Position numbers and translations under genes: made by a program. From the NCBI RefSeq assembly GCF_018446385.1, contig NC_055996.1, positions 128,264,532 to 128,328,531 of the forward strand: a stretch of 64,000 nucleotides of DNA, written 5' to 3'. Source of the DNA: Zingiber officinale. Taxonomy: Eukaryota; Streptophyta; Magnoliopsida; Zingiberales; Zingiberaceae. Shown piece by piece: positions 60,509-64,000 of the stretch. Position 1 is the first letter of the stretch. The number at the start of each line of letters is the position of its first letter. The notes under the pieces are model-generated. The model had not been told where the DNA came from and searched no databases. It saw nothing but the letters and a program-made list of their open reading frames with translations.

Positions 60509-61173
60509 TTACAAAGCTACAACTGTAGTTTGGTTCTTTGATTTCCCATGAAACAGCTTTCCAGAGAGCATACCCTTGGTCAGTTTCTTAAGCTCAAAGA
60601 AGCCACCCTTTCTCTCCTCCTGGTGATCCTTGATGCATTTCCTCAAAGTAACATTCTCCTCCTTCAGGATATCCATAGATAAAGCAAGCTGTCTGATGAC
60701 CTCCCTTTTCTCTTCATTTTTCCCTGCTATTTCAACCTTTAGTTTAGCATTCTCCTCTTTAAGTCTTTCCAGTTCTTGTTTCAGTTTCACCGAATAGCCA
60801 TTGCTCTCTTCATCTGGCATCACTCTTAACTTTGTCTCTGCCACAATTTCTTCTTCAGGATCATCAATTTCTGAGTCTTCTGAATCAAAGGAATCTGATG
60901 AAGATTTGGTTAACTCGTCTGTTTCACTGCCGCTCATACTCTGTGACAAGCTTCGGTTGAAGTAGGATGGAACAACTGATATTGAACGGCGTACTCCAGA
61001 TCCGGACTTCAGTTGATCATATTGCTCAGCCAATGAGCGATGAGTTCGGTAGAAATCTTCGATCATGTTCACGAGCTGAGGCCTCTTCTTATAGTACATC
61101 TCGGCACGCTTAGCAAATGAGTCAGCATCTTCCTCTACAAGGTTCAGCATCTGCCTGGTTTTCTCTTCCAATT
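60509..61173 (-). CDS. NET3-type (KIP1-like, NAB) actin-binding protein, last exon only
   Basis: Exon starts after a good acceptor (ttcttaagCAG) with two bases of a split Glu codon, then LEEKTRQMLNLVEEDADSFA and KRAEMYYKKRPQLVNMIEDF, FYRTHRSLAEQYD. This is the second half of the NET actin-binding (NAB) domain. No Met starts this frame, so an upstream exon with the Trp-rich half of NAB is required. I did not find it up to 64000, so the gene is partial here. C-terminal part: acidic Ser-rich linker, coiled coil (LKQELERLKEENAKLKVEI), basic tail KLTKGMLSGKLFHGKSKNQ and stop. NET3 proteins are short NET family members that link actin to membranes such as the ER or nucleus. Exon itself is intact. 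Confidence 0.82.
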
Positions 61174-61546
61174 CTGCTTAAGAAAGAAGCATACTGAACA
61201 CCTGAACCTTACTAAATTTTAATGAGAACTTTGCATAACCAAGCGTTAGAACACATTTCTTTTTTATCCTTCTTTAGTCTTAATTTCATAAGCAGCACTT
61301 CTTTTTTCATTATTTAGTCTGAACTTGAAACTAACTGTTCCAGTAATAAACCCTTTACAAAATTGTACAGAACACAGTATTAAGTAACAAAAGTAAGTTG
61401 CCAAGACCATGGACAGTCAACTTCCAACAACTGACGCGATATTTGTAAATCTTATGATATCAAGCATTTAAGCTACACCAAAAATTATAAACAATATGAA
61501 AAGGAAATAAATTTGTTTATATTACATACAAATCTTTATACCATTG

Positions 61547-61714
61547 GAAAAATGATGCCTCCGCTTTCAAATCATTTGAATACATGGAACAAAATATAAC
61601 TGCATGCATTGAGTAAATTGACGAATAGCTGAAAAATGATGCCTCCGCTTTCAAATCATTTGAATACATGGAACAAAATATAACTGCATGCATTGAGTAA
61701 ATTGACGAATAGCT
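61547..61714 (+). repeat. 84-bp perfect tandem duplication
   Basis: The unit from gaaaaatgatgcctccgc to acgaatagct occurs at 61547-61630 and 61631-61714 with no differences seen apart from the edges. It lies in the expected first intron of the NET3-like gene and indicates a recent slippage or repair duplication. Confidence 0.9.
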
Positions 61715-62727
61715 TGTCCACAGATTATCAAAATGATGACTTTGAAATTCGTAACCCTTTGTTAGGTCAAATATTTGATCTACAGGTAAGACTTGGACAA
61801 AGTAAATGTTCATACATCAAGCAGTCTGCAAAGTTTGTGGAAATTTATTTTTGTAACCAATTAAAATTATTGGCATTGGAGTGGAGTATCTTCACTTGGA
61901 TTTGCATGTTAGACCCACTTTGTGGGTTGATAATTACTTCTACAGTGCCTATGCAAAGGTCAGGACTCAAGCCAATGATAAAATATGACTTGAGAGATCA
62001 TCTTACAATAGAAGGCTTCAGAACTATAAGCTCTAGGTAGCTCACACCCAATAGACAATCACATTACAAGATGTTACATGCCCAAAGATAAAACTAAAAC
62101 ATTATATTCACCCTGTAATCCTTCATAGATCTCATGCCTTTAGATCTTCAACTCCTTGAATCCATTGAACTCCTCACTGAGTTGGTGTGGCAACCCAACC
62201 CAAAGCAACACTTCGATCTGAGTCTCAACTTTCAAGTTCACTAAGCTCTAGTACACCTACTCAATCCAAGCCAACTCCGTGGCTACAAGCTCCATGAGGT
62301 CCAACACCAATGCCTGACCCAAGCCTCCAATTATGAGTCCTCTAAGCTCCCACCCAAGCTCTTGTGCGCCAACTCAATTCAAGACTAGCTCTCAAGCAAT
62401 AAGCTCCTTGCCAAGCTCCACAATCTCTATGATTGCCACATCAATAACTCAATCTCATTGAATCTATTGAGCTCCATGTTGCACTCAATCTAGGCCTCCA
62501 ACCCTCACAATCTCAATGATCACCATGTGCACTATCCAAGTACTTACACATTTAAAGCGCATATAAAAACCACAAGAAAAATCTACTTAAACTAGATTGA
62601 CAACATATCAAAATAGTGTGGTTAAGGCTAACCACAAGGTAGGAGTCATTTTCCTAACAAATCTTGAAGTATAAGAGAGGAATTCATTGGGTCAAGGTAC
62701 TAGTTAAACTCTCTTTAAGACAGATTT
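61715..62727. other. Unclassified DNA, probably intron of the NET3-like gene
   Basis: 62100-62560 is a pyrimidine-rich block with recurring caagctcc/aactcaat words, possibly old LTR debris. The 115-codon frame at 61693-62040 has no recognised domain. No NAB first exon was found here. Confidence 0.4.
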
Positions 62728-63894
62728 ACTTAGACCATCTCCAACCCACATCATCAAATTTGGTGTAATTTTCACACTAAAATGGTGCAATTTCAGCACC
62801 GAACACTATTTCAACTCCAACCCATCCACACCATATCACACTAAAAAGGAATATTCTATTATTCTTATTAATTTTTTATATTTATGCATATCAACAATTT
62901 TAATATTTTATTGTATTATGTTTACAAAATTAGTGATAATTTATAAATGTAATTATAATTAAAATATATTAAATAAAATTAAAATAATAATTTTAATAAA
63001 TTAAATATTTACAAATATACATAATAAAATTTAAATATGCTATTAAATACACTTAATTTAAATTTATAATAAATAATAATTACATTTAATTATACTATAA
63101 ATAAAGATAAAGAAAATAATAATTATTAATTAATTACATTTGATTTTATAATAATATAATAAAATTTTAAAAAAAATCTCTCCATCACCAAAATGTGGTG
63201 TTGCACTATTCACATCACCATATTTGGTGTGGGATTTGGTGTATGGGTTGGAGCAATTTGGTGTAAAATAGGGCATCTCCAACCCATCACCAAATCACCA
63301 AATTTGGTGTAAATTTAACACCAAATTGCTCCAACCCATACACCAAATCCCACACCAAATATGGTGATGTGAATAGTACAACATCAAATATGGTGTTGCA
63401 CTATTCACATCACCATATTTGGTGATGGAGAGATTTTTTTTTAAATTTTATTATATTATTATAAAATCAAATGTAATTAATTAATAATTATTATTTTCTT
63501 TATCTTTATTTATAGTATAATTAAATGTAATTATTATTTATTATAAATTTAAATTAAGTGTATTTAATAGCATATTTAAATTTTATTATGTATATTTGTA
63601 AATATTTAATTTATTAAAAATAATATTTTAATTTTATTTAATATATTTTAATTATAATTACATTTATAAATTATCACTAATTTTGTAAACATAATACAAT
63701 AAAATATTAAAATTGTTGATATGCATAAATGTAAAAAATTAATAAGAATAATAGAATATTCTAAAGAATATTCCTCTTTAGTGTGATATGGTGTGGATGG
63801 GTTGGAGTTGAAATAATGTTTGGTGCTGAAATTGCACCATTTTAGTGTGAAAATTACACCAAATTTGGTGATGTGGATTGGAGATGGTCTAAGT
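62728..63894. mobile_element. Foldback element, about 1.17 kb near-perfect inverted repeat
   Basis: Arms begin acttagaccatctcc (62728) and end ggagatggtctaagt (63894). Almost the whole sequence of the left arm (to about 63267) is repeated inverted in the right arm (from about 63314), leaving a loop of under 50 bp. The arms are rich in atttggtgtgg/accaaat near the centre and edges and very AT-rich between. The loop contains a second copy of the end-like word catctccaacccatcacc, so the structure may be two MITE copies joined head to head. No coding capacity, and the target duplication is uncertain. Confidence 0.88.
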
Positions 63895-64000
63895 AGTCCT
63901 CAATGGAATGGCAATCGTATCTTAAGATGCATCGACCTCCGTTATGGAATAGTAGTACTTGAACCTTAGATGCTTGGGATTTACTTGGAACAGAAAGAAA

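Noticed and set aside
61517-61813. 98-codon minus frame with an internal repeat
   Set aside because: The protein repeat simply mirrors the 84-bp DNA tandem duplication.

Overview
The window is plant nuclear DNA. It has spliced genes with GT/AG introns, GC-rich first exons, long AT-rich intergenic stretches, and a dense nested population of plant transposons (Copia LTR elements, TRIM, CACTA, Helitron, hAT-like MITEs, tRNA-derived SINEs). GC-rich small exons and the style of the repeats suggest a monocot. I cannot name the species from sequence alone.

Host genes. Four look functional: (1) a five-exon receptor-like cytoplasmic kinase of subfamily VII, PBL27/PBS1 type (+, 38961-45343); (2) a one-exon, N-myristoylation-motif small protein of unknown function (-, 48561-48959); (3) an eight-exon VAP27-type vesicle-associated/MSP-domain protein (-, 57553-50315); (4) the 3' exon of a NET3-type (KIP1-like/NAB) actin-binding protein (-, 61173-60509), whose first exon is not in the window. 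A fifth locus, scattered from 13165 to about 27473 (+), is a broken peroxisomal adenine nucleotide carrier (PNC-like) gene. Its recognisable exons carry a premature stop, a MITE insertion and frameshifts, and are separated by about 11 kb of retroelements.

Layout. 1-5169: decayed 3' half of a Copia element and its 2.7-kb LTR. 5170-9620: AT-rich sequence, a 698-bp TRIM, degenerate minisatellite and a small MITE. 9640-12190: an array of about 16 palindromic units of about 173 or 183 bp with an inverted block. 12379-12971: a non-autonomous Helitron. 13165-27473: the PNC pseudogene with its load of insertions, including a gag-only Copia-type element (19368-24026) that itself carries a hAT-like MITE. 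28068-37193: a second copy of the same Helitron, opposite strand, split by an 8.6-kb CACTA element (28239-36811) with a TNP2-type transposase pseudogene and a TNPA-like gene. 37194-38400: microsatellites and a tandem repeat. 38961-45343: kinase gene with a hAT-like MITE in intron 3. 45400-48500: tandem repeat and a CT-rich expanded MITE. 48561-57700: small myristoylated protein and the VAP27 gene, whose first intron holds a solo LTR of the same Copia family as the window's left edge, with a perfect 5-bp target duplication. 57700-64000: intergenic DNA, an Au-like SINE, the NET3 exon, and a 1.17-kb foldback element.

No operon-like or prokaryotic defence system is present, and I saw no convincing new protein system. 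The unusual content is structural: nested transposons whose order can be read directly from target duplications, two very regular palindromic structures, and a host gene caught in decay.
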